Assembly (NCBI GenBank): GCA_949825065.1
Contig: OX463859.1
Coordinates: 26,057,847 to 26,121,846 of the forward strand
DNA: 64,000 nt
Source: Odontocerum albicorne
Taxonomy: Eukaryota > Arthropoda > Insecta > Trichoptera > Odontoceridae
Reading direction: 5' to 3'
Part shown: piece after piece, positions 21,480 through 33,165 of the stretch
Position numbering within the stretch: position 1 is the first letter of the stretch
How the letters are laid out: each line of letters starts with the position of its first letter
Notes under the pieces: model-generated
Seen by the model: the letters and a program-made list of their open reading frames with translations, nothing else
The model's database searches: none
What the model was told of the DNA's origin: nothing
Position numbers and translations under genes: made by a program

Positions 21480-22170
21480 AGGTTCATGGTCGCACGGTAA
21501 CGAACTAGACGTCCGTGCGGCAAGTCACCGGTTTGAACCATACGCTGTGCAACAACCCTCGAATGACACAGGCATTTTTACCGCCTAGTATTCAGGGGTA
21601 TAAGGATACCTATGATTTCGGTTATATCATTTATTCAAAAAAAAAAAAAAACAAAAAAAACATAAAAAAACAAAAAAAAAACATATTGGTGCAGCCGTTT
21701 TGCTTCGGTGTAACATAAAATCCAGTACAGCGTTGTGACCAGTGAGTTTACTGATGTACAACGGCTCACTCACTTAAAGAAGAGAAACAAAAATCCAGTA
21801 CAGCATTGTGACCAGTGAGTTAACTGATGTACAACGGCTCACTCACTTAAAGAAGAGAAACAAAAATCCAGTACAGCGTTGTGACCAGTGAGTTTACTAA
21901 TGTACAACGGCTCACTCACTTAAAGAAGAGAAACAAAAATCCAGTACAGCGTTGTGACCAGTGAGTTTACTGATGTACAACGGCTCACTTACTTAAAGAA
22001 GAGAAACAAAAATCCAGTACAGCGTTGTGATCAGTGAGTTTATTAATGTACAACGGCTCACTCACTTAAAGAAGAGAAACAAAAAGAAAGAAACAAAACT
22101 CAACGGCACTGCTTTGCTTTCTAACTGAATTGACGAGGGGATCCTCAACTATGAAGCCCAGCAACGACGA
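21480..22170 (+). mobile_element. SINE-A, copy 2, enlarged by a 73-bp array
   Basis: The head has A box TGGTCGCACGGTAACG and B box CGGTTTGAACC. Then come CAACAACCCTCGAATGAC and an A-rich block (21637-21681). CATATTGGTGCAGCCG...TTGCTTCGG precedes the 73-bp array, and the canonical 3' end CTGAATTGACGAGGGGATCC to AAGCCCAGCAACGAC follows. The single-unit equivalent of the array is visible in copy 1 as TTTTCACTCACTTGAAAAGG. Confidence 0.75.
21721..22085 (+). repeat. 73-bp tandem repeat, 5 copies, inside SINE-A
   Basis: TCCAGTACAGCGTTGTGACC recurs at 21721, 21794, 21867, 21940 and 22013, an exact 73-bp period. Each unit includes GTACAACGGCTCACTCACTT and AAAGAAGAGAAACAAAAA. Only a few substitutions separate the units. 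Confidence 0.97.
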
Positions 22171-22377
22171 ATTTGCGTTGAGTATAAAGCAATGTTTTTA
22201 CGATACTTTTTTTGGTTAATTCAAATAAATTGAAAATATAGTCACAGGAAGAAATGTATCACTATAAAATTGCCCAAGATTTAGATATAATGTTAGTTGT
22301 CTCTCGTAGATGGATGATTGCTATAGAAATCTGCCAGAATATTGAAATCAAAGTGTAAAACTATATTTTTTAATCTA

Positions 22378-22480
22378 TCAAAACATTGAATTCACTTGTA
22401 TTAAAACATTGATTTCACTTGTATTAAATCATTGATTTCACTTGTATTAAAACATTGATTTCACTTGTATTAAAATTAAT
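22378..22480 (+). repeat. 25-bp tandem repeat, 4 copies
   Basis: AAAACATTGATTTCACTTGT + ATTAA repeated, with minor changes (AAATCATTG in one unit). Confidence 0.85.
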
Positions 22481-22739
22481 TAATTATTATTTAAGACGAC
22501 TATTTTGACTTCACCGTTTTACTGCTGGACATTTTTTCATTTCTATAAAACGTCTATATATAGACCGGTTAATCATTAAGTAATATTATATTTATTAGCC
22601 ACTCAAGAACACCGTTTCAAGCTGTTAAATCAAAACATTAATTTCAGGACTATAAAATTATTTCGCACAACGACCATTTTCCGTTTATATTAGCTTGAAA
22701 CTATATAAAACGGAAATAATAGAACTCACGTCTAAGTTA

Positions 22740-22830
22740 CAAGTATAAACATAATACCATCACGCCATTTTTCTATCGAGGTAGGTAGAGAGTGCAAAGC
22801 GCAAGACATTCTTTCATTTTTGTCATTCTT
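22740..22830 (-). mobile_element. RTE-A 3' end fragment
   Basis: TAATACCATCACGCCATTTTTCTATCGAGGTAGGTAGAG is similar to the 3' ends of RTE-A copies at 44640-44700 and 40125-40160 (a 'gccaTTTTTcTAtcGgGGTAGgta' type motif). Too short for a confident call. Confidence 0.35.
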
Positions 22831-22879
22831 TCATATTTTCATAATTCTTTCATATTTTCATTTTTGGTTTTACTTTTGT

Positions 22880-23275
22880 TTTTATTTTTATTCTTCTGAT
22901 TGTGTGCGGTATATTATGGGATGAAAATTTTTGGTCTTTCTGGAGTGATGATGTGTGAAGAGTTTGATTCCGCATGATGTTTCCAGTTGTAATTGAGTGT
23001 CACTGTTTGTCAGGTTGATGAGAACGTGCAACGGGGTTTTGTTTTTGTGTAATCAAAAATCGGAAAGAAGTATCGATTTATATTTCATGCTAAATATCCT
23101 CAGTGAGATACAGGCAAAAGCCTAGTTTACTGGGGATACGACAAATGAAAGGCGACAAATCCAGATCCATTAAAATAATGTATGTCCAAATTAAATTACC
23201 TGTTGTTTTTTCGCAAATTATGTATATTTCTTGTCATGTGTAATAATAAATAAATAAATAATAAATAAAATTATT
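22880..23275 (+). mobile_element. R580 retroposon, 5'-truncated copy
   Basis: Blocks in order: TTCTTCTGATTGTGTGCGGT, TGATGATGTGTGAAGAGTTT, GTTTGTCAGGTTGATGAG, CAAAAATCGGAAAGAAG, CAGTGAGATACAGGCAAAAG, TTTACTGGGGATACGACAAA, CTTGTCATGTGTAATAATAA, ending in a TAAATAAATAAATAATAAATA tail. It matches the complement of 60597-60965. The AT-repeat tail marks the 3' end. Confidence 0.8.
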
Positions 23276-24305
23276 ATCTCGACATACATCGTTCGCTTCT
23301 ATATAATATTATACCTTATAATACCACTCCTACGATTTCACTTCACCTTTATTTTTTTATTTGTACATATGTACTCAATATATTTGAATTGGTGATGAAT
23401 TATATTGAAGTGTGGTTGGAAGACAAATTGTTTTGGCCCCGTTGAACGAGTCTTCAAACTGACGACAACTGGTGGATTTTCAACACTATCGCGATTGAAG
23501 ATGCCACAAAACTCATACATTTGTAGCACGCGCGAGTATTGGTACCAGACGAACTTGGAATTTTTTTTAGTACCATTGGAAATCGAGTCCAAAATCCCCA
23601 GGTAGAATTCAAACGTCTTATCCACGAGGTTGCCTTTCCATTAAAACTATGTAAACCGTTAACGTTTTATTGTAGATAGTAAAAAAAATAGCAAATAGCA
23701 TTGTCAGTCAAAAGATATAAAATATCATTGAGAGAACAACAGTTCCTTATCCCAAAGAGCTCTCGACTACTTTACAAATAATTCACAATTACTTTTTCAT
23801 AAATTTATCAAATGCTCCGCGGAATGAAATATTGAAAAGAAAACCTCAAAGGGAAATTTGAATATTAAAAGGTCAAAGACTTGTTCATGATTTGAGTCAG
23901 AGAATGATAAAGGAAATGTTCGACGTATTGTATTGTAACTGTCTCTGTATAAGGTATTTTATTGTAACAGTCAACATAATGGTATTGTATTGTAAAGGTA
24001 AAGGTATTTAAAAATAATTGTACTTTTAATTGCCTATGGATAACATATGATTTACGAGTATACGAGCTTGTCATAAATTTCACAATTGAAAAATGGAAAT
24101 TTTCAGTAAATTCTGCTTCTGGTTTTGATTTTTTATTATTTTTTAAATATAAACGGTAAAATGTACCTTTTAAAAATAATGACGACAGTAAACGTCTAAA
24201 AGTGAGATCTTAATATATTAAAAAGTAACAGATATACATATAAAAAATATTGAGTATTTTGTAAGGCTAAAATGAGACAAATCCCGATGAAAAAATATCG
24301 AAAAG
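23276..24305. other. No gene recognised
   Basis: Overlapping frames at 23338-23625 (minus, 95 codons) and 23405-23605 (plus, 66 codons) show no family motif. I found no splice-flanked exon I would defend. Confidence 0.45.
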
Positions 24306-24309
24306 TAAT

Positions 24310-24560
24310 AGTATCTACAGGGTATCGACACAGGTGAACTGGAATAAAAGTCGACACTCGTTTCCCTCAAGTATTTGCACCGTTGACTAAGACCATCCCC
24401 ACACCCTTGACGTTATCCTTAGTTGAGTGAGAAAAGCTTCGATAGGTGGGCAGTACAAACTTATCCCTGACATTCTGTAGGAGAATCCTGCCACAGGATA
24501 AGAGGGAGTGGAAAATATTCCTGTAGGAGGCTTAAACAGGTTGTATAGCTAATGACGATG
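24310..24560 (+). mobile_element. Possible LINE 3' end fragment
   Basis: Plus-strand peptides RWAVQTYP, RRILPQDKREWKIFL and a terminal EA.TG followed by CTAATGACGATGGTGG resemble the 'LAxDRxxWRxLVEEAKTG' end plus GATGATG-rich tail of RTE-like LINEs. The match is short and broken by stops. Confidence 0.3.
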
Positions 24561-24983
24561 GTGGTGAAGTTTTGGATGAATATTTGTGTAAAGGATAATA
24601 TTGACTATTTATTTATAAAATTCTTTAGAATAAATTAACTTAAAAAAAAAATGATATAACAAAATTTTTTTATTCAAATCAAATACAAAAATTGAAAAAA
24701 TCAATAAAAAAATTGAAAAAAAAATCATTTGAAGTTGAACACGTAATCAAACTGTATACAAAGATAAAAAAATATGATAAAAGTTCATTAAAAATTCTAA
24801 CTGTATTTTACAACTGCATTATTTTGACAGCACAACGACATTAAAGTTTATTGAACCAAAATGACCTATTGAAATTTTCAAATACACATACCATCACAGA
24901 GTTATTGCAATAAAAAGAAAAAAAAAATGTATATTTTTGGGAGACAAAAACTATCTTTCTTTTCATAGAATACATTGTGTCAA
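24561..24983. other. No gene recognised
   Basis: Very A-rich, simple-sequence-like DNA; nothing identified. Confidence 0.5.
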
Positions 24984-24984
24984 C

Positions 24985-25160
24985 CTCCATGGCTTAGTTG
25001 GCGAGACACATGTCCTTCAAACCGGAGGTTAAGGGGTCGACTCTAGATGGTACCCGACTTTTTTATAAAGGTTCTGGTTTTCACTTTAACCCAGTGTATG
25101 TTATTTTTGGTTAATTGTAAAATATTTCCACATGGTAATAAATATACAAAAGTGTAATAT
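24985..25160 (+). mobile_element. SINE-B copy
   Basis: CAACCTCCATGGCTTAGTTG head, degenerate B box (GGGGTCGACTC), TGGTACCCGACTTTTTT, 'aaggttctggttttcactttaa' and GGTTAATTGTAAAATATTTCC tail. Diverged. Confidence 0.6.
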
Positions 25161-25610
25161 AATAAAATGCATTGAACGCTTACTATTCAAATGTTAATAT
25201 AAGTATAATTTATTAGTGAATATTATGAAATCATGTTTAAAAATATTCCTCTTTCCATATTGACTAAGTTTATTGTTTTGAAGTGAAAAATAATTTGAGT
25301 GTTTAATGTGTTCTAACCTAATGGAAAATTCGATCATTAAAACTGAAAAAAGTTTAATGAACTAATGCGAAGCTGGAAAATAAAAACCAGTTAACTGATG
25401 AACAGTTTGAAAAATAAAAGTTAAGTATCGAATTCACAGTTCGGCTTAAATACAAACTAATTATAACTTATATTAAATTTCGTGGTATATTTGTTTCGTC
25501 AGTTTTTCGCATTTTGGTCTTTCAATAAGAAAAAAATACCAGTTTGGTATATTAGTTTAATACTTGTGGACGTTTAAAGTGTTCGAGTATTGTTAACTTT
25601 TCACATGTAT
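25161..25610. other. No gene recognised
   Basis: AT-rich DNA; nothing identified. Confidence 0.5.
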
Positions 25611-25614
25611 TTCC

Positions 25615-25770
25615 AACACATGTGATGACGAACTGCGAGCTCCTGGCTAAATTAAGTGACACAAAACCCGAAGACTCGATTACTGGGGCTGATGAAATAC
25701 GGTTTTCTGACTACAGTCATCATTTAGTCCGAATTACCAATACGGATATGTTGAATGTTAGCATATGAAA
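25615..25770 (+). repeat. Dispersed repeat E, copy 1
   Basis: Shares ordered blocks with 27745-27925, 50555-50775 and 53590-54020: GACGAACTGCGAGCTCCTG, CCCGAAGACTCGATTACTGG, GGGCTGATGAAATACGG, and ACGGATATGTTGAATG. In the last two copies a SINE-B-like head precedes these blocks, so repeat E appears to be an alternative tail of the same tRNA-headed SINE. Confidence 0.6.
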
Positions 25771-26760
25771 AGAAGCAACCCCTGTACTAAAAATGTCGAT
25801 CTCAAGAACAAAATAAAAATTTTAAAACTGTTTTTCAATTTTCACATTAATTTCACTTCTACAGTAGTGCGACAGCTAAGCGTATATAAATTAAAAGGGA
25901 AGACATTTTATTCTTTAAAATGGCGCCGCTAAAAATGAACATGTCCTCGGACTTCCCTGAAATCCTGAAATTTACGACCGCCCTACAAATCAAACCTCGA
26001 CCTCTAAATTACTAAACTAGAAGTGGAAAAAACTCTCGAATGTACTGTAAATCCCTTTTTAATTTTTTCAGCCTACTTTTTTCTCATCTATCCTATTTTA
26101 TCTACAATCTTAATTTAAACACTTGACTTAATTTACAAAGCTTCAATTTAAATTACAATCACTCCATTATAAATTTCCAAAATATTCAACAGTTTGAAAC
26201 ACTTATGTTAGTTCAAGATTGACAAAATGTAAATCAGTTTATAATACTAAGACCCGAATTCATAGCCCAACCTTTATACTAAATCCTTAATCTTAAGTAT
26301 TGTATAATTACCTCCATACATTTGTATTTCAAGTAATATTTCGTACGAATTTATCCTAGTTTACTTAAAAAAGGGAGTCACTTGGTTTAATTTCCTCTTA
26401 TGAAATTTTAGACCATATGACTATGACTACGACTCACGAAATTGAATATTAGTAATTAGTATTTATTATTTAGGCCGTACTATGAATTCGATCCTAAATT
26501 ATTAATTATAAGGTGGGACATCACTTTAGAACACTTATTTCTGAGTTTTCTATTAATTGAAAACTCTTTTTCATTTTTTATGATCGAATTTTCCTTCAGA
26601 TTAGAAAACATCAAATTCTTATTCAGTTCAAAATAGTAAATTTTGTCAATACAGAAAATGAATATTTTTAAGCGTGATTTTAATGTAACCACTACACATT
26701 ATAGTTATACAAATACCTGAACAGTTAGCGTTCAATATATTATATTCGATTACGTTTTGT
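25771..26760. other. No gene recognised
   Basis: AT-rich DNA; a 70-codon minus frame (26480-26692) is Lys/Asn/Ile-rich and unconvincing. Confidence 0.5.
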
Positions 26761-26765
26761 ACATT

Positions 26766-26925
26766 TAGTGTGATACAGGCAAAAGCCTAGTTTACTGGGG
26801 ATACGACAAAAGAAAGGCAGCAAACCCAGATCCATTAAAATTGTATGTCCAAATCAAATTATCTGTTGTTTTTCTCAAATTGTGTATATTTCTTGTCATG
26901 TGTACTAATAAATAAATAAAAATGA
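26766..26925 (+). mobile_element. R580 retroposon, strongly 5'-truncated copy
   Basis: Begins within GTGATACAGGCAAAAGCCTA and continues through TTTACTGGGGATACGACAAA, CCAGATCCATTAAAATTGTA and CTTGTCATGTGTACTAATAA to a TAAATAAATAAA tail. It differs little from the copy at 23098-23275. Confidence 0.85.
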
Positions 26926-27744
26926 GTGTTATGTGGCAATATTTTACAAACAACCGAAAATAACCGACATAGGGCGTATGGTAAAATTAGAATAGAACCT
27001 TTTTAAAAAAAATCAACTACTAACGAGAGTCGAACCTTTAATCACTGTGATGAAGGACACCTTTAATCACTGTGTGCTGGTTATATTTATTTGAAAATTT
27101 CAATAGGCAATTTCAATTCAATGAACTTTAAAAATACAAAAAGAGGTATGTTTTAAATTTTGGATTGTCGACATTAATTTAATTTATCACGATTAATGTA
27201 ATGCAGTTATAAAACACAATTTAAATGTTTATTTTTAATATACGTGTACCATATTTTTTAACTGTTTTATACAGTTTTGATTACGTCTTCAGGTTTGTTC
27301 TTTTCCAGTTTGGTCTTAATTTCCATCCAATAGAGTGGGGTGTTATGACAAAGTTTTTGCCGTTGCTGGGCGTGTAGTATGAAATGAAGTGTAAGATATG
27401 TGGGTGGCGTGTGCAGCTTTAGGTAACACTCGAAGACAACCTTTTTTGGGAGTTATTATCAAAATTTATGATTATATGTGAACACGACTCACATACCATA
27501 TATGTACACTACACTATAACGTAATTTAATATTTTACTTAAACTTGCTTTTAAATCCATTTAATTTATACTAAATATTTTAACGTGAATTTGTTGTCTAA
27601 TTTTCATACTTACTCGTACATGTAATAAATGAAAACAATGCATGTTTATTTCTAAGTGCAAATGCAATGCTATTTTTATGTTTTTTTATGGGTCTATAAT
27701 GTGGAAACACAATCTCGGTAGTTTTTTGTGCACCAAGTATTGTG
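26926..27744. other. No gene recognised
   Basis: AT-rich DNA. A short stretch at about 27355-27375 (TTGCCGTTGCTGGGCGTG) resembles the reversed SINE-A end but is too short to call. Confidence 0.45.
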
Positions 27745-27925
27745 TCTTCACATGCGGTAGTGTTACCAACAGGAGCAATAACGAACTGCGAGTTCCGTGC
27801 CTACTCCAGTGGTTCGAAGCCCAAGGATCGATTGTTGGGGCTGAAGATAATATATTTTTACGACTATGCTCTTCAATATGTCTCAAACACTTATTCGGAT
27901 ACGTTAAAGAGTACCATATCAAAAA
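27745..27925 (+). repeat. Dispersed repeat E, copy 2
   Basis: Contains ACGAACTGCGAGTTCCGTGC, CTCCAGTGGTTCGAAGCCCA, GATTGTTGGGGCTGAAGAT and CACTTATTCGGATACGTTAA, in the order seen in the other repeat E copies. Overlapping open frames on both strands here are by-products. Confidence 0.65.
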
Positions 27926-29815
27926 AAAAATGAGTAGATGAAATAAAAAAACAAGAATGAAGAAGAATCAATACCAAGTTTTACAAAAAGTTTCAAGTTA
28001 ATTAAAAAAGTCTCAAGAAAACAAGTAAAATAAATTGATTCTTCCACATGGCGTCAAAGATAAATCAAAGTTTGGTCGCTGTCTTACGACTTAAGTTAGA
28101 ATTACATTAAAACTTAGCATGTTTGACATCAAAGATGATAAACCAGCCTCGGAAGTTGAAACTTCTCGTTTCAATACAAACATTGAACAACTTATTCTGA
28201 GGAAGAGCTTTCTCAGTCTTAGGGAATAAATTTTAACTTTGACACGTGGTCCAAAATATTTAAGAACAGTCTGTTTGGATTAGTTTAAAATCAAGTTTTG
28301 AGAAGTTTCGATTCTACCGCACGAATCAAAAACTGTAGATAATAAAAATGATTGCTTAAACCATCCAATGATAGTCGTTCAAAGGTTAAGATTTTCTGAT
28401 TCGGTTAAACATAGTGACGACTTCTTTGGTTTCATGCTAGAGCTGTATATCACTTCAAACAGCGATTTAAAAAAAATACTACAACGCTATTCAAATATCG
28501 CAATGTGTTTATACACAACTTCTATAATCTTGTCTTTTCAAGTTTTTAGTTACAATACCAATTTTTTTTGTTTAATACTACTTTAAGCTCTCGTATGTTT
28601 TAACCTTATTTCTTCTTTTTAGAAATAATGCTGTAACCATTCACTCAATTAATGGCACGAATCTATATAAGTTTTGTATAATTAGTTGAAATATATTGTA
28701 GCATTGCAATCTCCTCGTTATTTGTATATTAAACAATTCAGTGTCTAAATTAATACATGGATCTCCATCCTATATCCGATAATAACCAAGAAATTGGCCC
28801 ATTACATATTTTTCAATAAAATTCAATAACTTTTTGTTTTAAAATACAAACCGTTATTTTGCTGTTAAATTAAAATCGTCCAAGTACTAACTACAAGCTG
28901 AAGTGCATAAATGCATGACTCAAACATTTTTCCTCTGCATTATTATTGTCAAATGCTTAAAAATATTTATATGAAATATTTTAATAAATTTATGAAAAAT
29001 AATATTTCTCCGTAAATATACCACGTACACTTTATTGTGAGTGGTCCGCAGTAATGTAATATGACATCAGTATGACATAAACATTGATCTTACTACAAAA
29101 ACGAGATCATTCCGCTTGAAGAAAGTCTCGCATTAGGAGGTAGAAACATGTGTAGCGGGAATTAATAAAAACTAGTGGAAGAACTAAGTAAGTTTTTATT
29201 AAATACTCGAAAATAAACTCTTTTAAAAATAAGAGGTGGTATAAACTTGAATTATTCGAATCATACAATTTAAGGTTCTATAAAAAAGGTTGAATAATTT
29301 TATGTTTCAAGAATTTAATCTATCAAAAACAAAGAACAAGACCAAAATATAAAAATGCTTTTTGCTCTTTCTTGCAAAGTATTTGAATTATTGAAGCCTT
29401 ATTAAATACTATTCCAGTACCAATTGCTAAGAAGATATTGATTTCTTTAAAGTCAAAGATATTAAGAAACACTCCCACAAGATATTAAGAAACACACCGA
29501 CAAGAATCTACTGTAGTTTTATCGCATTTTATCTTCCTTTTGTCTTGCTTGACTATCATACGGTAAAAGCTTATTCAATTTTTCTTGTCAATAACAGTAA
29601 CCCAGCAATTAATTTTAAAATTAGTTCAAAGGCTTCAATTATTGTTGTTCAGCGATGCTAAAATAATGGGATATTTATGTCATTACTTTTTACTAAAATT
29701 CTTCGAGTTATAACGTCAAGATGTATTATCTTAATCATCAGTAGTTTTCAAACTTCTTCGTTCCACGGCATCATTAAAAAATAGTGATATGTATAAGCCT
29801 GTTGTTCATCATACC
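27926..29815. other. No gene recognised
   Basis: Nearly 1.9 kb of AT-rich DNA with no array, transposon protein or exon found. A 24-bp imperfect duplication (AAGATATTAAGAAACAC) occurs at about 29457-29500. Confidence 0.5.
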
Positions 29816-29817
29816 AC

Positions 29818-29960
29818 GGTTTCTCAAATACGATAGGCTATAGCTCGTGATTGTTAGCTATCCTGTGGATGAAAGACGCCAAATACGCCTAAAGACGTGT
29901 ATTGGTTAATTTTTGTGTAAACTGTTGCACTTTAACAATCACTTAGTCTTGACAAATAAA
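29818..29960 (+). repeat. Dispersed repeat D, uninterrupted copy
   Basis: CGATAGGCTATAGCTCGTGA, GATGAAAGACGCCAAATACG, GTATTGGTTAATTTTTGTGT, CTGTTGCACTTTAACAATCA and CTTGACAAATAAATCC match repeat D at 13165-13480. It provides the empty site for the hAT-like MITE there. Confidence 0.65.
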
Positions 29961-30185
29961 TCCAAATTTCTGAGAAATCACTTTGCACATTGTGTGAATC
30001 TTTTCAAACTAAGCTGGAAGATTTTTTTCAGTTATGGTTCGTTTATTGTTTTATCAAAGAAGTTATCAAAATATTTCATTTTTCATACAACCTAAAGGTC
30101 ATCAGACAAAAATGATTTTAAGGTTTCGTGCTGTGACTGTAAAAAATAAAGAAGATCTTACATGATCGAATTCTTCTGTCCACAT
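29961..30185. other. No gene recognised
   Basis: AT-rich DNA; a 60-codon plus frame (29913-30095) has no motif. Confidence 0.4.
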
Positions 30186-30189
30186 ATAT

Positions 30190-30480
30190 TTATTTCACTC
30201 ATTCTTACAACTCTCCCATCATCTTTTAAATGGCACACACATTAATCTATACATAAATTAAACAACCCAGGTGACATCGAACAACCTTGCTCTACGCTTT
30301 TCGTAAATTTAAAACATTCAGTAAGTCCCGCAATTCCTATAACACAGGCGCTACTATCTTGTGACAGCGATGCAACTGCACTTAATACTTTATAATTCAC
30401 AACAAAATCTTTCAATGCTCCTCACAATTTCTCTCCTCTGACACGATCATGTACTTTTTCTATGTCTACGAATGCACAAA
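30190..30480 (-). mobile_element. LINE reverse transcriptase core fragment (RTE-like)
   Basis: Minus-strand translation gives AFVDIEKVHDRVRGEKL (RT motif A, 'AFxDxEKAFDxV', with the catalytic Asp), LKDFVVNYKVLSAVASL, SACVIGIAG, then VEQGCSMSPGLFNLCID (motif B, 'VRQGCxLSPxLFN'). One internal stop follows GEKL and another follows LCID. The catalytic YADD motif is not reached. It may belong to RTE-A, but the fragments do not overlap, so this is not certain. Confidence 0.75.
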
Positions 30481-30727
30481 ATACGTTTTTCCTATTAAAT
30501 CTCTTTGCACTCGAATGCCACCATAGAGGCGGCATGCATGGTATGCCATATTACTCGATGTCGCCGCTATGGCGCCAAGAAAATAGAGTTTTATTTCTTA
30601 AAATTTTTAATACTATGAGAGTATATTGGGTTTTTCAGTTTTTGACATTATTTAACCAAGGATCATATTAGTACAATTAAATAATAATAAGTTACGAAAT
30701 TTGTAAAATGATTGGTTGGTCAAGTAG

Positions 30728-30970
30728 TAGGAGATTATATATACTCGATTTCGACGACGCTCTGCTACTCTCTCTACAGAAGACCGACCTTTAAATAAAT
30801 TGCATATTCTACGTTCTGGAACTAAGAAAGACTACGCAGTATGTTCCAATAGCAAAATTCCGGGTGGAAGAAAAGAAACACAATTATATTGCGAAACCTG
30901 CGAAAGTAAACCTGGACTTCACGTTGGGGATTTTTATGTAAAATACCATACAATGAGAAACTTCAAATAA
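30728..30970 (+). mobile_element. piggyBac-like transposase, C-terminal cysteine-rich end
   Basis: The frame from about 30728 to the TAA at 30970 reads DRPLNKLHILRSG, then DYAVCSNSKIPGGRKET, QLYCETC, LHVGDFYVKYHTMRNFK. piggyBac transposases end in a Cys-rich domain of this form ('KDCxVC...RKETxYYCxxC...LCxxxCFxxYHT'). The stop codon is at the expected place. Two Cys-x2-Cys-type elements can be seen, but the later 'LCxxxCF' pair reads LHVGDF, so some metal ligands are lost. The RNase-H-like catalytic region is not upstream, making this a truncated relic. Confidence 0.75.
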
Positions 30971-31397
30971 TCAATTTTCATATCCATTCTATTCCTTACA
31001 TACATATTTTACCAAAACAAAACAAAAAAAAGTTTCTTTACTGTTATAAATTTAATTATATTTCAACGAAAATGTTTTTTTTTTCTTAAAAAATGCTTCG
31101 ATTTGGCGGTAGGCACATAACAAAAAGCTCTCGAGGGCAAAGGGTTAATATTTTTCAGATATGTTATTCAAGAAGATGTGTTACTTAGAAACTAGAAAAT
31201 CTGGCCCATGCTTCCTCTACCACCAAAAGACGCACCTTTTGCATTTCATTTCAGTTATTTTCCTGACTCACTCAATCACAATCTTTGCATTAAATTTACT
31301 TACCACACTTCAAAAAACTGATGCTTCAGTAGCTGTTGCTCTCCATTCTAAATTCTTTTCCATTACGTATCGCGCACAATTTAAAATTCAAGACTCA

Positions 31398-31704
<307 letters not shown>

Positions 31705-31810
31705 ACCAGGGGTGGGCAAATTTTTGAGCGACGTATCTAAACCGTTTTTGGGTAAAAGTTCGCGGGCCGCACGTGCATTTTTTTTTAATCGGCTAACCGC
31801 CCAAATTAGG
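31705..31810. mobile_element. hAT-like element end
   Basis: CCAGGGGTGGGCAAATTTTT followed by TCGCGGGCCGCACGTGCA is the typical terminal sequence of hAT non-autonomous elements (CAGGGGTGGGCAAAC...CGGGCCGC). The opposite end was not located. Confidence 0.5.
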
Positions 31811-31819
31811 ATGATTTGT

Positions 31820-32190
31820 GCCACCAAATTACAATTATATGAGTTAATATAGTAAAACAAAATTTAAAAAAATGTCATTTCAAGATATTTTAAAGTTTCA
31901 ACTGATTGTGTTTCTAAAATTTAACAATCGATCCATAAGTGGAAAAGTTTCACAAAGGAAAATGAAAAGCATAATTTAATAGACGCGGTAAAGTTACGGT
32001 TTTAGAAAATCGAATTTGTTTTGCGAAGGACTACAAAAAAATACATGGACTATAGTTTTATCATACAGACTACATTCGTAGGCGGGAATCGCCACAATAT
32101 CCATTCTGTAAAGGTGACTAACTTTTCCAGATTTATAAAGCGCTGTTTTTTTTGTGACCCTATCACTATCATTCAAAGAGCACTGTGTCA
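31820..32190 (-). mobile_element. R1/I-like LINE C-terminal Cys/His fragment, copy 1
   Basis: Minus-strand peptide: VSHLYRMDIVAIPAYECSLY, DKTIVHVFF, CSPSQNKFDF. This matches the C-terminal pattern 'HLxRxGxVxxPxCxCGxxxETVxHVFxxCPL' found in R1/Jockey-like LINE proteins; the HVFF/C part is the His-Cys end of that motif. A parallel copy lies at 41930-42245. Both are on the minus strand and both have lost the reading frame further on. Confidence 0.65.
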
Positions 32191-32199
32191 AGTATATCT

Positions 32200-32465
32200 T
32201 CAGCTTACTAATAGGCTATTGCAAAGTTCTACCAAAGGATATTTTCGATGTACTGGATCTTACCAGTACGGAATCGAGCCCGGGACTCTTCGTTTGTGAG
32301 CCAAACGGCTCAACCATGAGGGTAAACAAATTCTTCAAATTAACTTGATTTTTTTTGTAATATTTTCAATCTGTTCAATAAAAGAAGGTTCAAATTCCGA
32401 GTTAGAGCGCCTTTGAGGATAGTTTGCTATCTAAATGGCGCTGTATAATTGCCCTGTTATTATTA
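32200..32465. repeat. Dispersed repeat F (SINE-like), copy 1
   Basis: AATCGAGCCCGGGACTC is a reversed B box. Further on, GGTTCAAATTCCGAGTTAG, AGCGCCTTTGAGGATAG, TTGCTATCTAAATGGCGCTG and GCCCTGTTATTATTATTAC recur at 62105-62190 and, more diverged, at 48090-48165. Confidence 0.5.
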
Positions 32466-32544
32466 TTACAGACCAATTTTCCATTATTTTTAAACAGTTT
32501 TTTCAACTAGTTTCAAGATTGCTCTCTTTATCGAGATATAATTC

Positions 32545-32705
32545 ATGAATGTTACTGGTAACAAAAACAACGATGAAGCAATTCACAAGTGTCATTGGTA
32601 ATGAAAACAATCTATGAATCAATTCATGAGTGTCATTGGTAATGAAAACAGTCTACGAATCAATTTATGAGTGTCATTGGTAATGGAAACAATCTAGAAA
32701 TCATT
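32545..32705 (+). repeat. About 50-bp tandem repeat, 3-4 copies
   Basis: GTGTCATTGGTAATGAAAAC + AATCTATGAATCAATTCATGA repeats with point differences; the first unit (GAATGTTACTGGTAACAAAA) is the most diverged. Confidence 0.85.
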
Positions 32706-33160
32706 AGGGCAATCTTTCATGAGATATATCCATACCAATATTAGATCAAACGAATTTTTTGAAAAATAAAAATAAATATGTTTTTAACATAAGGAATCAA
32801 ACGTAAAAGCCCCATGCCGGAAGACATGCCATCTATCACCAAGCTACACAGATCGTCGTTACAATATATACTCGCAACTTTATATTTGAACTGAATTCGT
32901 ATTAAGCTGAGAATAAAATTAAATATGAGTTGCTTAATATTAAAACTGAAAATTAGATTTGAAGATATATTATATATTTTCTTTTTCGTATTTCTTCCAA
33001 ATTAAAAAGGTTATAAGAAGAATCTCATTTCCTTATTGGATAATGTTTAATTAACTTAAGTTGGAAAGTTAATTTCATATACTAAATAAGGTTTGGTGTA
33101 CGTTAATTTATTTTACATTACTTCCTGTGACGTAAAATACTGAAATGTTAAAATAAATTT
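32706..33160. other. No gene recognised
   Basis: AT-rich intronic DNA; nothing identified. Confidence 0.45.
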
Positions 33161-33165
33161 TAAAA

